DNA from: G942493275 sp942493275
Lineage (GTDB): Bacteria > Actinomycetota > Coriobacteriia > Anaerosomatales > PHET01
DNA: 64,000 nucleotides
Assembly (NCBI GenBank): GCA_942493275.1
Contig: OW818687.1
Location: 124,001 to 188,000 of the forward strand
Reading direction: 5' to 3'
Below are positions 8,810 through 15,909 of this stretch, piece by piece (the stretch's first letter is position 1; each line of letters starts with the position of its first letter). The position numbers and the translations under genes are program-made. Under the pieces are notes generated by a model. It saw only the letters and a program-made list of their open reading frames with translations, did no database searches and was not told where the DNA came from.

Positions 8810-10087
8810 CTAGCTCACCTCGACAGTCTCGGTCTCGCAGACGTCGACGCCGGTAACGGCGCACGACACCTCCTGGGCGGACAGGTGAAGGTCGCCGTGG
8901 ATCGGCCAGTCCATGCCCTCGATACGGGCGATGACCGGCTCGCCGGCCTTGGGCGCCCACACGTGATCGGGAGCGGTCAGGACCTCGCGCATCGCGCTCT
9001 CCTCGGAAGCGACCATGAGGATCGAGCCCTGGCGGGCGGCGACGAGCGGACGGAGCTTGATGCGGTCGTTCAGGGCGACCATGCCGCCGTTGAAGCCGAG
9101 CACGATCGCGAACGGGCCGTTGAGCATGCCGGGTCCGTAGACCGCGCGCAGCGATCGCATGACGGCCTGCTCCTCGGGGGCCATGCGGTCGATCTCGGTC
9201 CACAGCGGCGAGGCGAGCGCCTTGCACGCGAGAGAGAGCGGCAGCTTGTGGCGGCGCAGCATCAGGTCGAACAGATACGCGGCGACCTCGGTATCGGTGC
9301 CGAGCGTACACTTGTAGCCGAACTGCTCGAGGTAGCGGCTGTTGATGCCGTAGCTCGAGATCTCGCCGTTGTGCACGATCGACCAGTCGAGCAGCGTGAA
9401 CGGGTGCGCGCCGCCCCACCAGCCGGGGGTGTTGGTCGGGAAGCGGTTGTGGCCGACCCACGTGTGGCCCGCGTACTCCTCAAGCAGGAAGTAGTGGCCG
9501 ATCTCCTCGGGGAAACCAACGCCCTTGAACGCGCCCATGTTCTTGCCCGAGGACGCGACGAACGCGCCGTCGACCGTCGAGTTGATGAGCATGACTGCGT
9601 GGACGATGAAGTCCTCGGCGGTCATCTCGCTCGCCTCGAGCTTGTGCGGATCGGGGTTGAGGAAGTAGCGCCACAGGAGCGGGGCGTCGGTGATGCCCTT
9701 GACGGCGCGCGTCGGCATCGGCTCAGCGAGGTCGACCTGGAAGAAGCGGTCGAAGACGCTCTCAGCCTCCTCCTTCGCCTTCACGTCGTGGTACATCATG
9801 TGGAAGCAGAAGTGGTCCGGGAACTCCGGGTAGATGCCGTAGCCGGCGAAGCCTCCGCCGAGACCGTTACCGCGGTCACGCTGGACCGCCATGGCCTTGA
9901 TGGCGTTGGCGCCGCTCATCAGCGTGCCGGACTCGTCGCAGATGCCCATGAGTCCGCATCCGCCGTGGATCTTGAATGGTGACTCCTCGCGATACGCCGG
10001 ACGCTCGAGGTCGAACACGCTGTCACGGTCGGTGAAAGCGGGCATCCTCGTCGTCGGCATCCGCTCGAGCAGCGGCTCGTACGCCAT
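8810..10087 (-). CDS. gltB1: glutamate synthase, class II glutamine amidotransferase subunit
   Basis: 425 residues of Ntn-type glutaminase, the N-terminal part of a GltB enzyme as a separate protein. The nucleophile region is HGGCGLMGICDESGTLMSG (Cys near residue 44). Oxyanion and substrate motifs include WVGHNRFPTNTPGWWGGAHP and DWSIVHNGEISSYG. The nucleophilic Cys is preceded by ~43 residues, so propeptide cleavage is needed for an N-terminal Cys; this is usual for the family. The start ATG shares its A with the last base of the upstream stop (TAATG), so translation is probably coupled to the hdrBC-like gene. Confidence 0.94.
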   Translation of the reverse strand: MAYEPLLERMPTTRMPAFTDRDSVFDLERPAYREESPFKIHGGCGLMGICDESGTLMSGANAIKAMAVQRDRGNGLGGGFAGYGIYPEFPDHFCFHMMYHDVKAKEEAESVFDRFFQVDLAEPMPTRAVKGITDAPLLWRYFLNPDPHKLEASEMTAEDFIVHAVMLINSTVDGAFVASSGKNMGAFKGVGFPEEIGHYFLLEEYAGHTWVGHNRFPTNTPGWWGGAHPFTLLDWSIVHNGEISSYGINSRYLEQFGYKCTLGTDTEVAAYLFDLMLRRHKLPLSLACKALASPLWTEIDRMAPEEQAVMRSLRAVYGPGMLNGPFAIVLGFNGGMVALNDRIKLRPLVAARQGSILMVASEESAMREVLTAPDHVWAPKAGEPVIARIEGMDWPIHGDLHLSAQEVSCAVTGVDVCETETVEVS

Positions 10088-11445
10088 TACTGGTCCTCTC
10101 CTTCTTCGTCGCAGGCGGCGATGACGGCATCGCAGCCCATGAGTCGCTTGATCGCGTCGCCGCCGGAGGGCGGGAGCGGGTCGAGGCCGAGCTTCTTGCG
10201 AGCGCCCATCTTGGGCTCGCCGAGACGACCGGTCGTCATGAACATCTCGTAGCTCGCCGGAATCGCGTCAGGTCGTGCGCCGCGCTCGATTGCGAGCTCC
10301 TTGAGCTTGCGGAACGTCTCGGCCATGCCGATCTCGGAGTGGCAGAGCTCGAGGCACGTGTAGCACTCGAGGCACTTCCAGACGTTGGGGTCGTCGAGGA
10401 CCTCGTCGATGCGACCCTCCACAAGCGCGTGGATGATGTCGTTGGGCTGGAAGGTGGGGTCGATCTTGCACACGGGGCAGTCGTCTTTGCACGCGCGACA
10501 GCTGTCGCACTTGTTGAGGAGCGCAACGTCGAAGGACTCGGCCAGGTGGGCCTTGTCGGCGCTGCGCGCCTCCCACTTGTCGAGGAACGGCTGGACGCTC
10601 ACGCGGTGCATGTCGAGGCCGAGCTCGGCGGGCTCGTGCCCGTAGGCCAGGCCGATGAGTTCCGAGAGGTAGAGCACCGGGATGTGGATCGGCTCGTTGG
10701 CGCGCTGCAGGGCGGCCTGGTTGAGGTCGAACTGCTGGAAGCAGCTCGGGCAGACCACCACGAGCGCGTCGACGCCGTGGTTCTGCAGGTCGTTGAGCTT
10801 GCGGCGGTTGAATGCGAGCGAGCCCTCGCGCTCCCCCACGCGGTCGAGGTACCCGCCGCAGCACTGCATCTTGGTGGGGTAGTCGACGACGCGGCCGCCG
10901 AGAGCGGCGACAATGCCTTCGACCTTGGTGGGGTGCAGCGGGTCGTCCCACTTGACCGCCGGCTGCGGACGCAGCAGGTGGCAGCCATAGTGGACGGCGA
11001 TGTTCATGCCCCAGAAGTTCTTCTTCGCCTTGCTGGCGATGAGGCCCGGGCCCATGTGATCGGCGAGCCACTCGGCAAAGTGCACGACCTGGAGCTTGCC
11101 GTCGTAGTGCAGGTCCTGGGTCGCGAGGCGGTCGTTGATGGTGTCGCGCTCGCGCCAGTGGGTCATCAGGTGGCTCTGGGTCTCCTTGAACGTGGAGTAG
11201 CACCCGTTGCACGGGGTCACGAGATCGAGACCGGCCTTCTCGACCAGGGCGAGGTTACGCGCCGCCGCGGTGTAGAACGAATCCGGATCGTTCGCCTTGA
11301 CGAGCGTGCCCTCGGGACAGCACGTGTGTCCGGACAGCTCGTGAATCTGCGCACCGAGGTCGTCGAACATCACACGCGTCGACTTCTCGATGAACGGGAA
11401 ACGCGCGGGGATGGTGCACCCCCAGAAGACCGCGAACTCCTTCAT
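10087..11445 (-). CDS. heterodisulfide reductase-like protein, HdrB-HdrC fusion
   Basis: 452 residues. The N-terminal HdrB-like part (~1-290) has two CCG domains: one with C10, the Cys pair in GHTCCPEG and CNGC; one with HYGCHLL, MQCCGGYLD and CPSC. The C-terminal HdrC-like part carries two [4Fe-4S] motifs (CDSCRACKDDCPVC and CLECYTCLELC). Such proteins pass electrons between ferredoxin, thiols or flavoproteins. The role here is inferred from position: first gene of the glutamate synthase operon and translationally coupled to gltB1, so it may feed electrons to the synthase. The ATG at 11445 begins the conserved MKEFAVFWGC. A longer upstream frame would cross the regulatory leader. Confidence 0.9.
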   Translation of the reverse strand: MKEFAVFWGCTIPARFPFIEKSTRVMFDDLGAQIHELSGHTCCPEGTLVKANDPDSFYTAAARNLALVEKAGLDLVTPCNGCYSTFKETQSHLMTHWRERDTINDRLATQDLHYDGKLQVVHFAEWLADHMGPGLIASKAKKNFWGMNIAVHYGCHLLRPQPAVKWDDPLHPTKVEGIVAALGGRVVDYPTKMQCCGGYLDRVGEREGSLAFNRRKLNDLQNHGVDALVVVCPSCFQQFDLNQAALQRANEPIHIPVLYLSELIGLAYGHEPAELGLDMHRVSVQPFLDKWEARSADKAHLAESFDVALLNKCDSCRACKDDCPVCKIDPTFQPNDIIHALVEGRIDEVLDDPNVWKCLECYTCLELCHSEIGMAETFRKLKELAIERGARPDAIPASYEMFMTTGRLGEPKMGARKKLGLDPLPPSGGDAIKRLMGCDAVIAACDEEGEDQ

Positions 11446-11484
11446 GCGCCTGGCTCTCTTCCTGTCGTTCCTGTCCGAGAAACG

Positions 11485-11524
11485 AAAAACGCCCGCCACA
11501 GCTCCGGTGGGAGCTCGGCGAGCG
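11485..11524 (-). terminator. intrinsic terminator (attenuator) in the hdr-glt leader
   Basis: On the minus strand, CGCTCGCC-g-AGCTCC-cacc-GGAGCT-gt-GGCGGGCG folds into a 14-bp hairpin with one T-G pair, followed at once by TTTTT. It lies 40 nt upstream of the first structural gene, so it works as an attenuator. Its 5' arm (11519-11524) is also the 3' arm of the second ANTAR hairpin, so the two structures exclude each other. Confidence 0.85.
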
Positions 11525-11563
11525 ACATTGCTCGGTTCTTCGGTTCGGCACGCCTTTGTGCCG
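11519..11563 (-). promoter_or_regulatory. ANTAR-type dual-hexaloop antitermination RNA
   Basis: Minus strand. Hairpin 1 is CGGCAC-AAAGGC-GTGCCG (11563-11546). An 11-nt linker follows, then hairpin 2, CGAGC-AATGTC-GCTCG (11534-11519). Both loops are six bases with A at position 1 and G at position 4, the published signature of ANTAR-binding RNAs. Hairpin 2 overlaps the terminator arm, so ANTAR binding would block termination. A matching ANTAR protein (PdtaR-like) is encoded at 26527-27102. Loops, stems and overlap are seen directly; binding by that protein is inferred. Confidence 0.85.
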
Positions 11564-11570
11564 GGCGATG

Positions 11571-11599
11571 AGTATATCACGCGTGTGTGGGCTTGGAAA
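11571..11599 (-). promoter_or_regulatory. candidate promoter of the hdr-glt operon
   Basis: Minus strand TTTCCA (11599-11594), 17-bp spacer, TATACT (11576-11571). Transcription would start near 11564, exactly where the first hexaloop hairpin begins, which supports both calls. Confidence 0.65.
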
Positions 11600-11616
11600 C
11601 ACGCACGAAACGAAGT

Positions 11617-11652
11617 GCAGGGTCGGTCCCGCATCGCGGGAACCGACCCTGC
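11617..11652 (-). terminator. terminator-like hairpin after secreted protein A
   Basis: A 16-bp stem (GCAGGGTCGGT plus CCCGC pairing with GCGGG and ACCGACCCTGC, one bulged A) lies 55 bp after the stop of the LVIVD/CWB2 gene. The following tract is only moderately T-rich (ACTTCGTTT). An almost identical hairpin follows the tandem paralogue at 15856-15891. Confidence 0.6.
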
Positions 11653-11707
11653 ATGCCGCCCGGCTACTGGTCAGAGCCGAGGGGTGGCTGAGGTGTTGGA
11701 AGCGCTC

Positions 11708-14700
11708 CTAGTTGCGCGCCCCCGAGACGGCATCGCGGACATCGCGGCCGACCGCGTTAAGCCCGCCGAAGAAGGTCACGCTGCGGATCTGCGCGGAGTT
11801 GGTCCGGATCGTCGTGCCGATGGGCGCATATAGAGACTCCGCAGGCGTGAGTACCATCACGGAGTTCGCCTTGGCCTGGAGCAGGCCGCCGGTGAGCGAG
11901 TCCGGGAAGTTCTCACCTGTGGCGATGCCGATGCGATCCCAGCCAAAGCCCGCCTCGGCTACCGCGTACTTCGCGATGGCGAGCACGTCGCCGTAGCGAT
12001 CCTGGCCGGCCACACGCTCCACTTTCGCCGAACCGAGCAGCGCGGACAGATCCGTGGCCGCCGCGGCAGCCACATCGGAGGTGCCGCCCAGCACGACCGC
12101 GCGCTTCGCGCCGCCGAGCGCCGCCTTGGTTTCAGGCGCCAGACCGCGACCCGTCTCAGCGAGATAGAGCGGCCAGCCATGGCGCGCGGCCATCGGTCCG
12201 GCGGCGACCGCGTCGGCATAGTCGGTGCCCGACGCGACGAACACCGTGCCGTCGAAGTCAGCGCCCAGCTCGACGCGAGAGCGTGCGGCCACGAGCTCGG
12301 CCGTGCGGTAACGATTGGCGCCACCGATGCGCTGGACGTCTCCGGAGACGAGAGCGGAGAGCGCGCCTTGGGCCTTCGCGCTCACGGCGTTGGTTCCGCC
12401 CAGGATGATGGCATTGGTCGCGCCGAGCCGCTTGATCTCTGCGGCGGTCACGGCAGGCACGGCATCGGGCGTGACGAGCAGCACCGGTGCGTCGAGCGCA
12501 CCGGCGAGAGCCGAGCCGCCCAAAGCATCCGGCCAGTTCATGCCGGTGGCCAGCACAACGGTGTTCGCACCGCGCGGGAACGCCTGCTTGGAGACCTCGA
12601 CGGCGGTGGCGAACCGGTCCGAGCCGGCCACTGTCAGCGCGGCGAGCGGGACATCCACCTGGAAACTGTCGCTCATGTGCGCCGACTCGTTGCCGGCACC
12701 GTCTGTGGCCCAGGCTTCGATGGTGTGCGACCCGTCGACTTCACACGTGACGACTTTGCTGCTGGCCTGAGCGTACTGGACGGCGCCGCCATCGATGCGC
12801 CAGTTCAGCGTCACGCCGGAAAGCGCATCCGAACCCGTGAGCGCGTATCGCGCAAGGTAGCCGAGCGAGCCGTCCTCCGTGAGCGTAACGGACGGCGCGG
12901 CGGTGTCGATGCGGACCGGGATCGACACGGTCTCAGACCGGTTTCCGAACTCATCGGTGGCCGACGCCGCGATCGCGGTCTCTCCCTGGGCGCCGATTCG
13001 CACTGTGGTGCTGGCTGCCTTCGCTGTACCGGTAGCACTCTCGGCACCGGTGAGCGTCCAATCGACCGAGTTGACACCGGACGTATCGGTGGCCACGAGG
13101 GTCACGTCGACCGGGTGGGTCACCCATCCCTCGGCTGCATCGTGGGTGAGGGTCGGAGCGGTGGCATCGATCGTCACGTCAACGTACTGGACATCCTCGA
13201 TGTTGCCGGCCACATCCTCGGACCAGTAGCTGATCCGCGCATTCGACCCGCGAACCTCGATCGGTCCCTCGTAGAGCGTCTTGCCGCCGGATCCGAGCCG
13301 GTACCACGTGGTCTTCACGCCGGAGTGGACGTCGTCAGCGGTCAGCGTCACCTCACGCGAGGCGCCGGCACCCTGAGCGCTCACACTCGCCTCGGTGGAC
13401 GGAGCGGTGGTGTCGATGCGAACGAGCTTGGTCTGGGTCGCCTGGGCGACGCCGTCCAGGACGGCGCGCACCTTGAAGTAGTGCTCACCATCGGCTAGAC
13501 CGGCGAGAGACACTCTGCGGCCGCTGCCCTCCGCCGTGACGTCCGGCACCGATGTGGGGTCGCTGGAGATGTCCCACGAGTACTCGACCTTGGGTCGAGG
13601 CAGGCCCGGGATGATGGCTACGCTGCCTGTGTCCCCCACGTACGCGGTCGTGCCCACGACCTCAACGCGATACGCGTCACCGGGCGTGTCACACCGCCCG
13701 AGCGAGGCCGGATTCTTGGAGTCAGAGAAGTCGACAACATCAAGACCATATCCACGGCTCGCGACGTACAGGGTGTCACCCACCGCGTCGAGGCCGACCG
13801 GGCTTCCGGAGCCCTGGTAGAAGCCGAGACCGACCGGGTGGCGCGGGTCGGAGATGTCGTACTTGGTGACACCCATCCCTACACCCGCGACGAACAAGCT
13901 GTCGCCGTCGACGGCCACACCCGTGACTACGCCGGATGAGTTGGCTCTGGGGATCCCGGCGATGATCGTCGAGCTCTCGGGACGCGAGATGTCTATCACG
14001 TGAACGCCTACCCACGGCGCCACTGCGTACAGGAGATCGCCCGACACATCGATGTCATTGTAACCGCCGTAAATGCGCTGTGCGACCGAGGGACTACGAG
14101 GGTCCGTGATGTCGATGATGCTGATCCGGTAGGTATATGAGGGGGTCGGATACCCATAGTCCAGGTAGCTCTGCACGATCAGCGTGTTGCCGGCGACCAT
14201 CAGTTGGTCCCCGCTGGCACCGCCACGTACCCCGGTCAGCTCCCCCACGATCTTTGGCGTAGCCGGATTCGATACGTCGAACGATTTGAGCCCCTTCATT
14301 CCATCCAAGACGAACGCGTAGTCGCCCTTCACGGCGATCGCCGATGCCGACCCTGACGTATCGAAAGAGCCGAGCTTCACCGGCGTGGCCGGGCTTGTGA
14401 CGTTGAAGATGTCGAAGCCGCTGTCCCACCGCGGAACGTAGAGCCGATCGGCCGTGGCGGCAGCGCCGCCGCACTCGTAGCGGTTTGAGGGCAGCAGTGC
14501 AGCAGGTGTGGCTGCCACTGCCGGCGGACTCCAAACATCGATGATATCCAGACCGATCGCCGTTGCGATGTAGGCGAAGCGGCCCTGCACGGCAAGCGCT
14601 TGGCCCCCCACCAGATGGACTGGCTTGCCTTTCAGTACGGGCGCAAGACGGTTGCTGACGTCGAAGGTGAACAGCCCACCGTAAGTGTCGACGACGTACG

Positions 14701-15622
14701 CCCGGTCCCCGGAGACCTTCACCGACATGGCTTTGAGGGGCATGGGCGCGGTCGCGATGTTGGCGGGATGCGCCGGGTCGGTGATGTCGTAGACCATCAA
14801 TCCGGTCCACTCGCTGGCCGCATACATGGTGTTGCCGCTGATCTCGACGTCGTAGAGATACACGTCGCGGCTGATGGCACCGACAGACCCGATCGGCGTC
14901 GGCCTTGCAGCATCCGAGACGTCGACAAGCGTGATTTGGCTCGCCGATGCGACGGCGATCCGGCCGTCCACCACCGATGACATCCCCCACGAGTTCCCTA
15001 CTCCGCAGTTGCCCAGGAGCTTAAGGTCATCCGGGTTCGATGCATCGACCACGTAGAGCTGCCGGGCGTTATTGTCCGCGATGAAGACAGTGCTGCCAAC
15101 CGCGGTGACTTCCATGGGGAGGCTTGAGGCGAAGTGCCCGCGCTCAACCGGGTGTTCGGGGTCGGAGATATCAACCGCAATGGTGCGGCCGTTGGCCACC
15201 ACGTAGGCCAAGTCTCCTGACACAGTCACATCCTGGTACCAACTCGCCGCGCTCAGCTGGAGCCGGCTGATGAGCGTGGGCGCCGACGGGTCCGAGACGT
15301 CAAGGATGCTCAAACCCAACTGATCGGTGAGGTAGGCGAACTCACCGACAACAGTCACACCGCCACTGCTCGCTGAGGCGAACCGGCCCACAATGGACGG
15401 ATTGTAGTCCGTCTTCTGACGCCAGGCGAAGGATGCGTCGTCGCTCGACCGCCATGCGTCATCAGGATGCGTGGATGACGCGAGATCGGTGATCGAGCTC
15501 GACGCCGCGAACGCCGCTGACGCGGCGGACAGCATGAACGCGATCGTGAGCGCGAGTACTCCGAGTCCCCGCGCCGTGCGGGAGACGTACTCCCTGAATC
15601 CGGGCCCATACGACCAGTGCAT
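11708..15622 (-). CDS. secreted LVIVD-repeat protein with Ig-like and cell wall-binding repeat 2 domains (paralogue A)
   Basis: 1304 residues. An N-terminal signal peptide (hydrophobic LGVLALTIAFMLSAASAAFA) ends near residue 41. About residues 60-690 are LVIVD-type beta-propeller repeats, recognised by recurrent units such as LSILDVSDPSAPTLISRL and LMVYDITDPAHPANIA. Then come roughly four Ig-like or FN3-like modules (each with TAPS/TAPT starts). The last ~300 residues hold three cell wall-binding repeat 2 units (VAGSDRFATAVEVS, IGGANRYRTAELVA, VAGQDRYGDVLAIA). It is probably exported and held non-covalently on the cell wall, with the propeller exposed for adhesion or ligand binding. The start is MHWSYGPGF, with AAGGGGGAA upstream. 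A paralogue lies directly upstream in tandem. Confidence 0.88.
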   Translation of the reverse strand: MHWSYGPGFREYVSRTARGLGVLALTIAFMLSAASAAFAASSSITDLASSTHPDDAWRSSDDASFAWRQKTDYNPSIVGRFASASSGGVTVVGEFAYLTDQLGLSILDVSDPSAPTLISRLQLSAASWYQDVTVSGDLAYVVANGRTIAVDISDPEHPVERGHFASSLPMEVTAVGSTVFIADNNARQLYVVDASNPDDLKLLGNCGVGNSWGMSSVVDGRIAVASASQITLVDVSDAARPTPIGSVGAISRDVYLYDVEISGNTMYAASEWTGLMVYDITDPAHPANIATAPMPLKAMSVKVSGDRAYVVDTYGGLFTFDVSNRLAPVLKGKPVHLVGGQALAVQGRFAYIATAIGLDIIDVWSPPAVAATPAALLPSNRYECGGAAATADRLYVPRWDSGFDIFNVTSPATPVKLGSFDTSGSASAIAVKGDYAFVLDGMKGLKSFDVSNPATPKIVGELTGVRGGASGDQLMVAGNTLIVQSYLDYGYPTPSYTYRISIIDITDPRSPSVAQRIYGGYNDIDVSGDLLYAVAPWVGVHVIDISRPESSTIIAGIPRANSSGVVTGVAVDGDSLFVAGVGMGVTKYDISDPRHPVGLGFYQGSGSPVGLDAVGDTLYVASRGYGLDVVDFSDSKNPASLGRCDTPGDAYRVEVVGTTAYVGDTGSVAIIPGLPRPKVEYSWDISSDPTSVPDVTAEGSGRRVSLAGLADGEHYFKVRAVLDGVAQATQTKLVRIDTTAPSTEASVSAQGAGASREVTLTADDVHSGVKTTWYRLGSGGKTLYEGPIEVRGSNARISYWSEDVAGNIEDVQYVDVTIDATAPTLTHDAAEGWVTHPVDVTLVATDTSGVNSVDWTLTGAESATGTAKAASTTVRIGAQGETAIAASATDEFGNRSETVSIPVRIDTAAPSVTLTEDGSLGYLARYALTGSDALSGVTLNWRIDGGAVQYAQASSKVVTCEVDGSHTIEAWATDGAGNESAHMSDSFQVDVPLAALTVAGSDRFATAVEVSKQAFPRGANTVVLATGMNWPDALGGSALAGALDAPVLLVTPDAVPAVTAAEIKRLGATNAIILGGTNAVSAKAQGALSALVSGDVQRIGGANRYRTAELVAARSRVELGADFDGTVFVASGTDYADAVAAGPMAARHGWPLYLAETGRGLAPETKAALGGAKRAVVLGGTSDVAAAAATDLSALLGSAKVERVAGQDRYGDVLAIAKYAVAEAGFGWDRIGIATGENFPDSLTGGLLQAKANSVMVLTPAESLYAPIGTTIRTNSAQIRSVTFFGGLNAVGRDVRDAVSGARN

Positions 15623-15738
15623 GACCAGTTCCCCCTTATGTCGAGAGGCCATTGGTCTTGAGGCCTCGAGACTGCGCCGGACGCGTACTGCGCCCCTATG
15701 AAGATTCTCGGGGCTCACGGCATGCGGTCATATCGGGT

Positions 15739-15795
15739 GAAACCCTGACATTGCGGTCCCGACCGACATTCTTGCCGCACGCGGCTCAGGGTTTC
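15739..15795 (-). promoter_or_regulatory. structured leader upstream of paralogue A
   Basis: A 10-bp perfect stem GAAACCCTGA/TCAGGGTTTC encloses a second stem TGCGG/CCGCA, about 115 nt before the start codon. The same structure occurs before paralogue B (19443-19499) with almost no changes, but the duplication is recent, so conservation alone is weak evidence. It does not match a riboswitch class I know. Confidence 0.4.
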
Positions 15796-15855
15796 CCTGA
15801 TGCACCGCGGCGCCGCCGTCATCCAGCCGTCACCCGGCTTCGCCGGCGCGACAGT

Positions 15856-15891
15856 GCAGGGTCGGTCCCGTATCGCGGGAACCGACCCTGC
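15856..15891 (-). terminator. terminator-like hairpin after secreted protein B
   Basis: Same stem as at 11617-11652 (GCAGGGTCGGT...ACCGACCCTGC with a CCCG/CGGG inner stem), 18 bp after the stop of paralogue B. Flanks on both sides are also shared, so the hairpin was copied with the gene. Confidence 0.6.
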
Positions 15892-15909
15892 ATGCCGCCC
15901 GGCTACTGG

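Noticed and set aside
8808..9461. Long N-terminal extension of gltB2.
   Set aside because: It lies inside gltB1 in another frame and is Arg-rich filler. The protein starts at the ferredoxin domain.
15739..15795. Possible c-di-GMP-I riboswitch before the surface-protein genes.
   Set aside because: GGGAC and GCAA strings look alike, but the GAAA tetraloop hairpin and receptor arrangement are absent.
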